Below, piece after piece: positions 7,501 to 15,081 of a DNA stretch of 64,000 nucleotides; positions within the stretch are counted from its first letter, which is position 1; each line of letters opens with the position of its first letter. Position numbers and translations under genes: made by a program. This DNA comes from Acinetobacter sp. XH1741 (GTDB taxonomy: Bacteria > Pseudomonadota > Gammaproteobacteria > Pseudomonadales > Moraxellaceae): contig NZ_CP157428.1 in NCBI RefSeq assembly GCF_041021895.1, forward strand, positions 1,674,001 to 1,738,000. Direction: 5' to 3'. The notes under the pieces are model-generated. The model ran no database searches and had not been told where the DNA came from. It worked only from the letters and a program-made list of their open reading frames with translations.

Positions 7501-9152
7501 ATAAATATGGTCAGCTTTCTTCTTGGAATATTGAAAATACTAATGCTAAATATTTGATTAATTATGATAATGCTCAAAATGGTGAAATAAAGGCTATTTC
7601 ATTCAATAATAAAGATAATATTTCTTTATATGCGGAGGAATATAGTTTTGATAGTGATCGAAGAATTACTAAAATTAATTATTTGAATAATCATATTAAG
7701 AACTTTACATATTCAAAGTCTAATCAACTTTTAAGTGAATCACAGTTTAAAGGAGACTTTAAAAATTATACTATTTACCATGGTTATAGCAGTAATGGTA
7801 ATAAAATAGTGGGTTCTTACCCAGAAAATAGAACTGGCTATATGGGAGTAAGGTTTGAGTTCAAAGCTATTTCTAATTCAAATCGTTTTGAAGAAATAAC
7901 TAGATACTTGCAAAATGCCCATGGAATTGATTTTTATAACCTCAGTGTGAAGTATTTGCCAACAGGTGAGTTAGTTAATGCTGGATTATATAATACTTAT
8001 ACAGCAGACCTTTTTGATTTATCAAGTAGTTATGATGGCTCAGGTCAAATTCGATACATAAAAGGGCAAGGCGGTCAATATTATATGGCCTATAACCATA
8101 AAAATGAGCGTACAGTCCGTGCTTTAAATACTTCTGGTAGTTGGTATGCTGGTGCAGTTCAGTATGTTTATGATGAAAATAGTAATCTGCTTGGGGAGTA
8201 TACGGCAAATGGAACACCAATTGTTGAATATGTCTGGATGGGGAATCGTCCTGTTGCGGCAATTTATGGGTTAGGTAGTGATAAAGTTTATGCTGTTGTG
8301 ACAGATCACAATGCAACACCAAGAATGCTTGTGGATAATGTTAATGGTAATGCGGTTTGGATGTGGGACAGTACAGCTTTTGGTATGGGATATCTTACGA
8401 GAAATCTGACATTTAACTTAAGATTCCCTGGTCATTATTATGATGAATTTACTGGTTTACACTATAACTTAAATCGCTACTATAGCCCTGAATTTGGCCG
8501 CTATATGGAGCCGGATCCAATAGGTTTAGAAGGTGGGCCAAATCCATATGCATATGCAGAGAATAACCCATTAAGTAATGTCGATCCGAGTGGTTTGGAT
8601 AGTTATAATTTTTCATTTTTCGAAGCTTATAAAGGTGATAGTGCATATAAAGCTAGTTTATTCGAAGAGTGGGGATTAAAATCATTTAATTTACCTGACT
8701 TATTTAGTTCTAATCAACATTTATTATTTAATGGTGGCCCAGGTACAGATGTACAAATTGATGCTGAAATGCTCAGAGTAGAACCTAATGGTGAATGGAC
8801 AAAAATTAAAAAAACAGGGCAATATGTTCTTCCTGTTCGGGCAAATGGTTATAGAAACCATTTTGGTCAATGGATTGATGAAGGTTTAATTAGTAAACCA
8901 TCCAAAAGTTCGAAAGGATATTGGGTTCATGGGCAATTAATGATGAGGGAAGATGGAACATTGTTACCGAATGATTATAATTTTGAACAACATAAGGCTA
9001 GTAGTGCTTTTGATTTTAAAACTGTGATAAGAAATTGGGGTACCGTAATTGGTGCACGAGAAGCATCAAATGGTTTAACTAATGTAATTAATCAAGGATT
9101 TAAATTCAAATTTACAGGTAAACCTTATTGTCCAGCTTGTAAACCACGTTAA
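4518..9152 (+). CDS. Sec-exported Rhs/YD-repeat polymorphic toxin (Rhs locus 1)
   Basis: 1544 residues from a TTG start; GAGAAG at 4501 is a weak ribosome site. Residues 1-24 are a Sec signal peptide ending CFAAG, which is unusual because type VI Rhs effectors normally lack one. Residues of about 450-1300 carry many YD repeats (for example FTYDAFGNK, FSYDYLKRK, YNYDALNRV) that fold into the Rhs shell. The conserved Rhs core end is present (RYYSPEFGRYMEPDPIGLEG, then NVDPSGL at about 1354-1360). After it lies a variable tip of about 183 residues that I do not recognise; it contains HGQLMMREDG, FDFKTVIRNWG and a final CPAC. Family knowledge: the tip is the toxin, released inside the shell. A small gene for a candidate immunity protein follows. 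Base composition is more AT-rich than the catabolic genes downstream, consistent with horizontal gain. Confidence 0.85.
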   Translation: MKKIFNKVILFLVTWISMSICFAAGTDYSALTNNLAIAPGIQGATKGYDMLSGKVTQNIPLVKGNLPFTMQYHASLRLESEGGANLYQELDEGGVADWSNEYSGQVITSTIPSSNTSVFIIQLPGSSEKYLISREEGKILKRIYYNGAGQFEAKTFYSEYLRDISFNQVNGSIVIVKDGVKYTASIYKNMESVFGSTTIPSYLYKFTEIQFQDGRKLDLSYDNGYNLVQVKDNRNNTLNILREYKKFGSLNQTYLERKLITGVELISGSNVQKSSITYQENQVKSIIDPSKIETRYTISSINSIVAGNFSFQYEDESRGYWIQYILNNTSRKITSSSEGNYPILKRVIDQNNNVLREYEYGNVWQFYNSSSVFLVYTTQITAYTPINNQKTQRSISAWNDMRGEFANRFTINGQDQAMDYTMAAVSLPGTYNQADLGLMSSATATMTIQGDYPGLLSGSTPIRSVQFNPFTHRLKSITDLNGNVSTFNYDQLNRLTQKTIASGTADSQSTTYNYTVLTDGTENRYPTPNEIVTDGQKVTNSINANGWIVQQVISYPRGGNSKIINYSYYSNPNNVDYGLISNVDGPRGDVDDSTTFTYDAFGNKATMVQNVNNRSVVTKYLNYNSFAQPERIVYPSGLVDLFIYNADGTLQAKVIGNGGESGNITGPVTRFSYDYLKRKKSETNPDNESILYDYDSVGRLVKITMPDGNVTIQTYFDNDVLKAVEGAVNTYNEINVQGRIAKSRTGTDPNSNWKTFFYDGNGNIIQTQTALGIVEKWTFDALNRNISYTNGENETSTKNYDKSDNLISSKDSANSGSNPFNYVSSTLVKSEINNDYGAKTYNYNQADQVISKSHGNRTCNYSSIDSIGRTGEINCYSENDGDPAFAYNYQYTYDNSRFGRLDRVSSNTSFGVNTTYNYDALNRVVGKTQTNKALTTWGGTNNSLSVGYDYSPAGKITSINMPSGRTINYNYVGNKGYLTSIQIAGNPFINNISYDKYGQLSSWNIENTNAKYLINYDNAQNGEIKAISFNNKDNISLYAEEYSFDSDRRITKINYLNNHIKNFTYSKSNQLLSESQFKGDFKNYTIYHGYSSNGNKIVGSYPENRTGYMGVRFEFKAISNSNRFEEITRYLQNAHGIDFYNLSVKYLPTGELVNAGLYNTYTADLFDLSSSYDGSGQIRYIKGQGGQYYMAYNHKNERTVRALNTSGSWYAGAVQYVYDENSNLLGEYTANGTPIVEYVWMGNRPVAAIYGLGSDKVYAVVTDHNATPRMLVDNVNGNAVWMWDSTAFGMGYLTRNLTFNLRFPGHYYDEFTGLHYNLNRYYSPEFGRYMEPDPIGLEGGPNPYAYAENNPLSNVDPSGLDSYNFSFFEAYKGDSAYKASLFEEWGLKSFNLPDLFSSNQHLLFNGGPGTDVQIDAEMLRVEPNGEWTKIKKTGQYVLPVRANGYRNHFGQWIDEGLISKPSKSSKGYWVHGQLMMREDGTLLPNDYNFEQHKASSAFDFKTVIRNWGTVIGAREASNGLTNVINQGFKFKFTGKPYCPACKPR

Positions 9153-9160
9153 TATAAATA

Positions 9161-9187
9161 GGGGAAAAGATAATGTATCTTTTCCCC
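9161..9187 (+). promoter_or_regulatory. Perfect 12-bp hairpin between toxin and immunity genes
   Basis: GGGGAAAAGATA (9161-9172), loop ATG, then TATCTTTTCCCC (9176-9187). It ends two bases before the TAGGAG ribosome site of the next gene and has no T tract, so it looks less like a terminator than a translational or mRNA-stability element. Confidence 0.5.
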
Positions 9188-9200
9188 TTAGGAGTTGGAT

Positions 9201-9686
9201 ATGAAAGCTATACACATCTTATCTTTGGTAGTAATTTTCTTTATAATTTTTATATTATATAATATAAATAAATTTTCAAATGTAGATAATAAATATGACT
9301 GTTTTCTTTCAGGGGGTGTTTGTGTCGATAGAATAACTTATAATAATAATTACTATTATAATTTGTATTTAAATAATGGTGAAAAAACTGAAATCCAATT
9401 TGGAAATGAAAACTTGTTTTTTATTGGATTTAAAGAGGATTCAGGTAAATTATATATTCTTGTGCAAGAGTCAATAATGAATAATCGGAAAATTATTGAA
9501 GAGTGTAATAAATTAAATCAACCTTTTAGATTTTCAGAAGATAAATATGTTTTAAATTTGTATATTTTAAGTAGTGGTGAAAATAAAATTTCAATAAAAA
9601 TTATTAATAAAGAAGATAGTCCTCAATTAATTAGAGAGTGGGTTTCAAAATATAAATTAAATCCAAGTTTAGAATTTATATGCTGA
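9201..9686 (+). CDS. Membrane-anchored candidate immunity protein of Rhs locus 1
   Basis: 161 residues from the ATG at 9201, with TAGGAG six bases upstream. One N-terminal transmembrane helix (residues 3-23, IHILSLVVIFFIIFILYNI) precedes a hydrophilic Tyr/Asn-rich domain with two early Cys and a terminal Cys. No known family is recognised. Its place directly after the variable Rhs tip, in the same direction and with similar AT-rich composition, is the usual place of the cognate immunity gene. An anchored outward-facing protein would fit a toxin that acts in the periplasm or at the membrane; this is inference only. Confidence 0.55.
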   Translation: MKAIHILSLVVIFFIIFILYNINKFSNVDNKYDCFLSGGVCVDRITYNNNYYYNLYLNNGEKTEIQFGNENLFFIGFKEDSGKLYILVQESIMNNRKIIEECNKLNQPFRFSEDKYVLNLYILSSGENKISIKIINKEDSPQLIREWVSKYKLNPSLEFIC

Positions 9687-10079
9687 ATTTTTTAATTTGG
9701 CTATAAGTTAATGTGTTATGTGCGAGATCACTAAAAACACATCAAAATGAATGGAATATTAATTTTTTATTTTAAGTAAATTTTTGGAAGATTTTATTTG
9801 GTGGCTAATGTGCTATTAATAATTTAAAATATGTATTGAAAATAAAATATATTAATTTGAAAATTATTAATCAATCAAGTAATAAAATTTAATGTCTAAT
9901 TTTGATATTGTGTACCCTATTTCTTGTGCTTTTTTAAATGTCTCTGCTCTTATTTTTTAAACATTAATTTATATTAATTACTTTTTGGTTAGGTGGGTAA
10001 ATATGTTCCAGTCACTTACTTTTTTTATTTCTTAAATAAATTAAACCTAGGCTTCACTCAGATAAATCTTACTTCTTTT
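9687..10079. other. AT-rich spacer, no gene seen
   Basis: About 390 bases between the immunity gene and the zinc-ribbon relic. No ORF, clear terminator or known RNA could be recognised. Confidence 0.5.
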
Positions 10080-10262
10080 TGGTAAAGTGATATGTATATT
10101 TTAGACATTCATAACTCTGGAAAATATTTTTATCGATCATTACGCCCGCTTTTTACCAAAAATATTGCCAACCACACCACCAGTAATACTTGCACTAATT
10201 CCACCGAAAAATGTTCCTACATTACCATCCATAATTACACCTAATGATTCAGCTACAGTATC
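10080..10262 (-). pseudogene. Degenerate 3' fragment of the glycine-zipper/zinc-ribbon gene
   Basis: This stretch aligns by eye with 22858-23045, the C-terminal half of the intact gene at 22849-23208. Shared blocks include ATATTTTTATCGATCATTAC, TACCAAAAATATTGCC, CCAGTAATAC and CAAATGTTCCTACA-like text. Small insertions and substitutions break the frame, and the N-terminal zinc-ribbon half is missing. The fragment stops where the TetR 3' duplicate begins, so the junction is a recombination scar. Confidence 0.7.
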
Positions 10263-10266
10263 AATC

Positions 10267-10341
10267 GATGGTTTACTGCTACAGGTTTTAAGCTTAAACA
10301 GTTTGGAGGAAAGGGACACGGTTATAGAGTGTTTTTTTTAA
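10267..10341 (+). pseudogene. Duplicate 3' end of the tetR gene at 3171
   Basis: Bases 10277-10337 are identical to 3649-3709, and weaker similarity reaches about 10267. In the TetR frame it would end ECFF followed by TAA, because a run of eight T replaces six. There is no N-terminal part, so it cannot make a regulator. Confidence 0.85.
10277..10337 (+). repeat. 61-bp direct repeat, right copy
   Basis: Identical to 3649-3709. It marks the right boundary of the 6.6-kb segment that contains Rhs locus 1. Confidence 0.9.
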
Positions 10342-10581
10342 ACCTACGTGTTTAAGGTAAATGAATTAAAGTATAAGAATATAAGAACTTATATGGCATG
10401 GCTATAACTATGCCAATTTTAAGGGTAAAGTTAACAGGCTACGTTTGGGGGTTACGATATGACTCTCAGAAAAAGTTGGTAAGTTATGATGAATAAAGTA
10501 GAACCACTATAGATGCATCTAGCCAAAAACTATTTGGTTATAAAAACAAAATGATTTAAAAGCCAAAATAATTATGTATTT

Positions 10582-10911
10582 TTATATGGATGCGAAAAAA
10601 GTTAAGCCAAAGACACTTAGTATTCCAAATATGGCCACAAAAGTAGGGAGAGCCTTAGCATATTTTTTTAAAAGAATAGACAGAGTAATCAAACAAGCGA
10701 AATAGATGAATGGGGATACAATTATAAATAACCACATCCAAATAAAACTGCTTTTTCCTTCAAAAAAGGATATGTTAATTGTCAGAAGTTGGGCAATTAA
10801 ACTACCAATGACCAAGCTGGCTGGTAAACCCAATATGAGATAACAGATAATAAGTCCCATGGGTGTACGTTGCTTGACGGATGAATTTAGTAAGTTCTTA
10901 TCTTTTTCCAT
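10582..10911 (-). CDS. Small hydrophobic membrane protein, unknown function
   Basis: 109 residues with three predicted transmembrane segments (about residues 18-42, 55-82 and 88-107) after a short charged N-terminus MEKDKNLL. No family is recognised. It lies downstream of and parallel to the TetR gene at 11061 with a 149-base gap, so it might be that regulator's target or simply a neighbour. Confidence 0.6.
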   Translation of the reverse strand: MEKDKNLLNSSVKQRTPMGLIICYLILGLPASLVIGSLIAQLLTINISFFEGKSSFIWMWLFIIVSPFIYFACLITLSILLKKYAKALPTFVAIFGILSVFGLTFFASI

Positions 10912-11060
10912 AAAGTATTACTCTTACTGCTAATTTATTTTTTACCGTCCTTTAAATATATGCCTGTTATTCTAATAAATGATGACAGTCTCATTTTAAT
11001 CAGAAACCATCCATCATTAACGTAAATTTATTTTTTAGAGATATAGCATTTGATTTACAT

Positions 11061-11642
11061 TTATGCTGACTCAAGTTCAATTAAAGTATTGATATAATTC
11101 CATGTTTTCTCTGGTTCAATAGGGGCTTCTTCGCAAACAGACCCATTGATTAAACCATCCAAAAGAGACAGGAATAAGTGGGTTAGTGTCATAGGGTCCC
11201 TAATTTGCATCTCTTTAAAAATAGAAGCTGTAGTATCGAATAACCAATTTCGGTATTCATCCAGCACGATTTGAATCGATGGGTATAAGCTTCCTACATC
11301 CATTCGTGCTTTATGAAATGGGCATCCTCTGGCACCATTTTGATTTACCCAATCGATATACCACATATAAAGTTGCTCTAATTTTTCTAAAGGAACTGTT
11401 TTTGATGAGATTTGCTTTTCTACAGCAATCTTCATTTCGAGTTTCAATTCCTGTAAGCAAGCAAATACCAGATTTTCTTTAGACGGAAAGTTCTTATAAA
11501 AAGTCATTTTAGCTACTTTAGATTCCGTAATAATACGGTCGATACCAACAGCTATATAACTTTCCTGAATAAAAAGCTGGGTAGCAGTGCTTAGAATAAT
11601 TTCTCGTTTTGATTGTTTTTTAAATTTTATTTCTGCGTTCAT
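11061..11642 (-). CDS. TetR/AcrR-family transcriptional regulator
   Basis: 193 residues. Residues 10-60 contain the TetR helix-turn-helix (KREIILSTATQLFIQESYIA, then TFYKNFPSKENLVFACLQE). The C-terminal part has a TetR_C-like region with ARGCPFHKARMDV, a Gly-Cys-Pro-Phe motif typical of the subgroup near AcuR/YcdC-like repressors. It is divergent from vgrG with a 162-base gap that holds an AGACA-N4-TGTCT inverted repeat, suggesting self-control and possibly control of vgrG. Its ligand is unknown. Confidence 0.85.
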   Translation of the reverse strand: MNAEIKFKKQSKREIILSTATQLFIQESYIAVGIDRIITESKVAKMTFYKNFPSKENLVFACLQELKLEMKIAVEKQISSKTVPLEKLEQLYMWYIDWVNQNGARGCPFHKARMDVGSLYPSIQIVLDEYRNWLFDTTASIFKEMQIRDPMTLTHLFLSLLDGLINGSVCEEAPIEPEKTWNYINTLIELESA

Positions 11643-11741
11643 AATAGGGTTATTGCAATGAGTTGAGGTGTTAAGTTTATTATTTTAGTTGATAGATGAG
11701 ATATTCGACTAGTCATTAGAGAGAGAATTAATATAAAAAAT

Positions 11742-11755
11742 AGACAAATCTGTCT
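11742..11755. promoter_or_regulatory. Candidate TetR operator between tetR and vgrG
   Basis: AGACA (11742-11746) and TGTCT (11751-11755) form an inverted repeat with a four-base spacer, 100 bases upstream of tetR and 50 upstream of vgrG. The assignment is inferred from position and symmetry only. Confidence 0.4.
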
Positions 11756-11804
11756 GTTTTTTATAAAATATGTTCGATTGTAACTCAAATTTATAAATAT
11801 AGTG

Positions 11805-14800
11805 ATGTTCAATAATATTTTTCAAATCTTAGAGAGTTTTGGTTTCCTCTCACAACATCGTTCGGTGTATCTCCAGTTTTCAGATGCATCCCTGACTAGT
11901 CAAGTTTTTTTACAACGTATAGATGGGCAACATTCTCTTAATCAGGGCATGACAGCCGAACTGATTTGTTTATCAACCAATGCCCATATTTCACTCAAGA
12001 AATTTATTGGGGTGCAGGTTGCTGTTGATCAGGTAACAGATCGAGGAAATTTCTTCCGTACTACGGGTATTATTACTGGAGCATCGCAGGGGCAAAGCGA
12101 TGGTGCTCTAACTATATATAAGCTCACCATAAGTGATCCAACCTATCTCTGGCATAAACGCAGAAACAGCCGTGTGTTTATGAACAAGAGCGTGAAAGAA
12201 ATTAGTGAAATACTATTTCAAGAATGGCAGGGGAAAAGTCCATTATTTGCTTCGAGTCTGACTTTAGATTTGAGCGGGTTGAAACAAGAATATGACATAC
12301 GTCCTTTCGTGATGCAGCTCAATGAAAGTGACTATGAATTTTTAACTCGCTTATGGCGTAGTGAAGGGATTAATTGGTTAATTGATGAAGCTGAGCTGAC
12401 TGTACCGAGCAATACAGATCATATTCAACCACAAAAATTACGTCTGATTGATGATAATAACCAATATCAAGCGCTGACTAGAAGAACGATTCATTACCAT
12501 AGAAGTCATGCAACTGAACAATTTGACAGCATGACTGGCCTCATGGCTAACCGTGGTTTACAGCCGACATCTGTTTTTGTGCAGCGCTGGCAGTCAGATG
12601 TATTACAGCAAACAGATGGGGCTGGTAGTGTACAAAGTAAACATCAGCATAGCTCTAACTATGATAATCAAAGTTTAAGTCTTGAAGATGCTTGGCATTT
12701 TAGTCCGGCATGGATGCAAGATTTAAAAGGTGAAGATGGAGCAACCTCAGCAAGTAACCAACAACTGGAAAAATTTAACCAGAACCTAAGTGCCTACTAC
12801 GATGCCCAGTCTAAGCAATTTATTGCTCAAACCACGGTACGGGATACCCAAGTTGGCTACTGGTTTGAACTGAATGAACATCCTGAAATTGATCTGCATG
12901 ATGGCGCAGATAAAGAATTTTTGATCATTGGTAAGCATTACTACAACCAAAATAACTTACCGAAAGACTTAAACCAGCAAATTCAAGCGCTAGTTCAACA
13001 AAGCCATTGGCAAGCTAGTCAGACAGACGAACGCCAAGGCAATGAACTGATTTTACAACGCCGTAATATTAAGGTGGTGCCTGCATATCAACCTTTAGAG
13101 AATCGACCTAAAGCTTCTGTGCAACGTGCCCGAGTGGTAGGGCCCGAAGGCGAGCAAATTTATGTTGACCAATGGGGACGTATAAAAGTCCGTTTCCTGT
13201 TTACCCGAGCCGATGACCATCGCCATGATGGTGGGGCTGGAAGTAACGACAATGACACCGATTCGGCTTGGGTTGATGTTTTAACCCCATGGGCTGGAAA
13301 GGGGTATGGGGCACGTTTCTTGCCACGTGTCGGTGAAATCGTGGTGATTGATTTCTTTGATGGCAACATCGACCGACCATTTGTGGTGGGACGTATTCAT
13401 GAAGCAGAACGCCATCCAACCCAGTTTGACCAGAAAGGACAGCTACCAGAGACTAAAAAGCTGAGTGGTATTCGTTCAGAAGAAGTCGGCGGCAAAGGTT
13501 TTAACCAGTTACGCCTTGATGATACCACTGGACAAATTAGTGCCCAGCTACAAAGTAGCCATGCAGCCAGTCAGCTAAATTTGGGTAACCTAAGCCATCC
13601 AAAAGACAGTGCGACAAGTGATGGCCGTGGTGAAGGCTTTGAACTCAGAACTGACCAATGGGGTGCTGTTAGAGCTGGTAAAGGTTTGCTCGTTAGTACC
13701 CATAAACAAGACCAAGCTCAAGGAACACATTTAGACGCAGCCGATGCCAAGCAACAAATAGAAGGTGGCCTTAATAATGCCAAGGCACTCAGTGAAGTTG
13801 CGAAAAACCAGCAAACTGATCCATTGGAAATGCTTGAGAATCTAAAAACTTTCTTGGAACAAATTGAACAACAAGATAAAGAAAAAGCGGCCGTATTTAA
13901 ACAAGCTTTAATGGTATTAACCGCACCTAACAGTATTGCAGTAGCTAGTAATGAAGACATTCACCTAAGCGCAGATGGTCAACTGAGTCAAACTGCTGGG
14001 GATAGTATTAACCTAACCACACAGAAAAACCTGATTGCGCATGCTCAAAATAAGGTGAGTTTGTTTGCCGCTCAACAAGGAGCGAGACTCTATGCGGGCA
14101 AAGGAAAAGTTGAAATACAGGCACAAGCGGATGGAGCTGACTTTATTGCCCGTAAAGGCATTCAGATTATTTCTACAGAAGACAAAATTGAAATTAATGC
14201 TTCTAAAGAAATTGTGATCACAGCTGGTAGTTCTCAAATCAAGATTAATGGTTCAGGAATTTTTCCTGTTACGGGTGGCAAGTTTGAGGTAAAGGCTGGG
14301 CAGCATGTGTTTATGGGGGGAGGTAGTGCAAACGCGAATGTTCCTCAACTACCTAAAGCTAAACCCATGCAGGGAGCGTTGGAATTATTGCGAAGTTATG
14401 GTGGAGATAAGTTCTTCAAGCAAAATAGCTATAAAGTAATTGATTCATTAGGTAAGCAAATTACAGGCAAACTTGATGCAAATGGTTTTGCACAAGTAAC
14501 AGGTATTGCACCTGGGCCAGCTAAAGTGGTTTTTGAGAAGGATAATACGAGTGCATGGCTGCAAAGCAGTGATTTTAATCGTAAATATACTTGGGCTGAG
14601 CCAGTCAAAAGTGTTCAAGGATTAATGAAAAATGCACTAGGAGCAGTGGGGCAAAATGCGATGTCGCAGTTGCAAAATAATCTTCTTTCAACTGATAAAA
14701 ATAGTTTCAAAAACTTGGGTAAAAATACTTTAGATAATTTTGTTGGCCAAACAGTAGGCCAGATTAAAAATCAGGTGACCAATACAGCCCTCAACACTGT

Positions 14801-15011
14801 TTCAAAAGAGCTTAATCTCAATTTATCTGCCGATCAAATGAAAAGTCTTGGTCAAATGGCGGTAAACCCAAGCCAGTCTCTTGAAATGCTAAAAGAGCAA
14901 GGCCAAGGTTTTTTGAGTGATCAAATGACTGCAAAATTATCCAAGTCCACAAATCAAGATTCACCTATTCAGCAAGGTGCTTTAGATAATTTTATTCGGT
15001 CAAAAAAGTAA
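11805..15011 (+). CDS. vgrG: Type VI secretion spike protein VgrG with C-terminal extension
   Basis: 1068 residues from the ATG at 11805; a GTG one codon earlier is also possible, and no strong ribosome site is visible. Order of parts: gp27/gp44-like base (about 1-400, with AELICLSTNAHISLKKFIGV and LWHKRRNSRVFMNKS), gp5-like OB fold (about 440-540, VVGPEGEQIYVDQWGRIKVRF-type text and the NDTDSAWV segment), DUF2345-type beta-helix (about 660-840), then an extension of over 200 residues. The extension starts with a small beta-rich segment (YKVIDSLGKQITGKLDANG) like the transthyretin-type adaptors that load effectors, followed by an amphipathic helical tail. Family role: the trimer tips the Hcp tube and carries effectors. 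The Rhs gene next door is the likely cargo. No core T6SS genes are here. Confidence 0.95.
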   Translation: MFNNIFQILESFGFLSQHRSVYLQFSDASLTSQVFLQRIDGQHSLNQGMTAELICLSTNAHISLKKFIGVQVAVDQVTDRGNFFRTTGIITGASQGQSDGALTIYKLTISDPTYLWHKRRNSRVFMNKSVKEISEILFQEWQGKSPLFASSLTLDLSGLKQEYDIRPFVMQLNESDYEFLTRLWRSEGINWLIDEAELTVPSNTDHIQPQKLRLIDDNNQYQALTRRTIHYHRSHATEQFDSMTGLMANRGLQPTSVFVQRWQSDVLQQTDGAGSVQSKHQHSSNYDNQSLSLEDAWHFSPAWMQDLKGEDGATSASNQQLEKFNQNLSAYYDAQSKQFIAQTTVRDTQVGYWFELNEHPEIDLHDGADKEFLIIGKHYYNQNNLPKDLNQQIQALVQQSHWQASQTDERQGNELILQRRNIKVVPAYQPLENRPKASVQRARVVGPEGEQIYVDQWGRIKVRFLFTRADDHRHDGGAGSNDNDTDSAWVDVLTPWAGKGYGARFLPRVGEIVVIDFFDGNIDRPFVVGRIHEAERHPTQFDQKGQLPETKKLSGIRSEEVGGKGFNQLRLDDTTGQISAQLQSSHAASQLNLGNLSHPKDSATSDGRGEGFELRTDQWGAVRAGKGLLVSTHKQDQAQGTHLDAADAKQQIEGGLNNAKALSEVAKNQQTDPLEMLENLKTFLEQIEQQDKEKAAVFKQALMVLTAPNSIAVASNEDIHLSADGQLSQTAGDSINLTTQKNLIAHAQNKVSLFAAQQGARLYAGKGKVEIQAQADGADFIARKGIQIISTEDKIEINASKEIVITAGSSQIKINGSGIFPVTGGKFEVKAGQHVFMGGGSANANVPQLPKAKPMQGALELLRSYGGDKFFKQNSYKVIDSLGKQITGKLDANGFAQVTGIAPGPAKVVFEKDNTSAWLQSSDFNRKYTWAEPVKSVQGLMKNALGAVGQNAMSQLQNNLLSTDKNSFKNLGKNTLDNFVGQTVGQIKNQVTNTALNTVSKELNLNLSADQMKSLGQMAVNPSQSLEMLKEQGQGFLSDQMTAKLSKSTNQDSPIQQGALDNFIRSKK

Positions 15012-15081
15012 ATTGGATGAATAGAGCGATCCAATATAGAAAAATATTGTTGTAATTTAATGAATTAAAGGTTTTATATTA

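Noticed and set aside
7975..8322. 115-residue His/Tyr/Leu-rich minus-strand ORF within Rhs locus 1
   Set aside because: Composition is what the complement of YD-repeat codons produces; no start signal. Similar shadows at 6996-7187 and 8449-8646 were dropped for the same reason.
8509..8520. GGATCCAAT in the Rhs gene (also at about 45085 in hcaD and 35840 in the permease) as further VanR sites
   Set aside because: These are inside coding sequence and not symmetrical beyond the six-base core; they carry no promoter context.
3649..10337. Composite transposon or integrative element
   Set aside because: No transposase, integrase, terminal inverted repeats or tRNA site was found; only a 61-bp repeat of the tetR end is visible.
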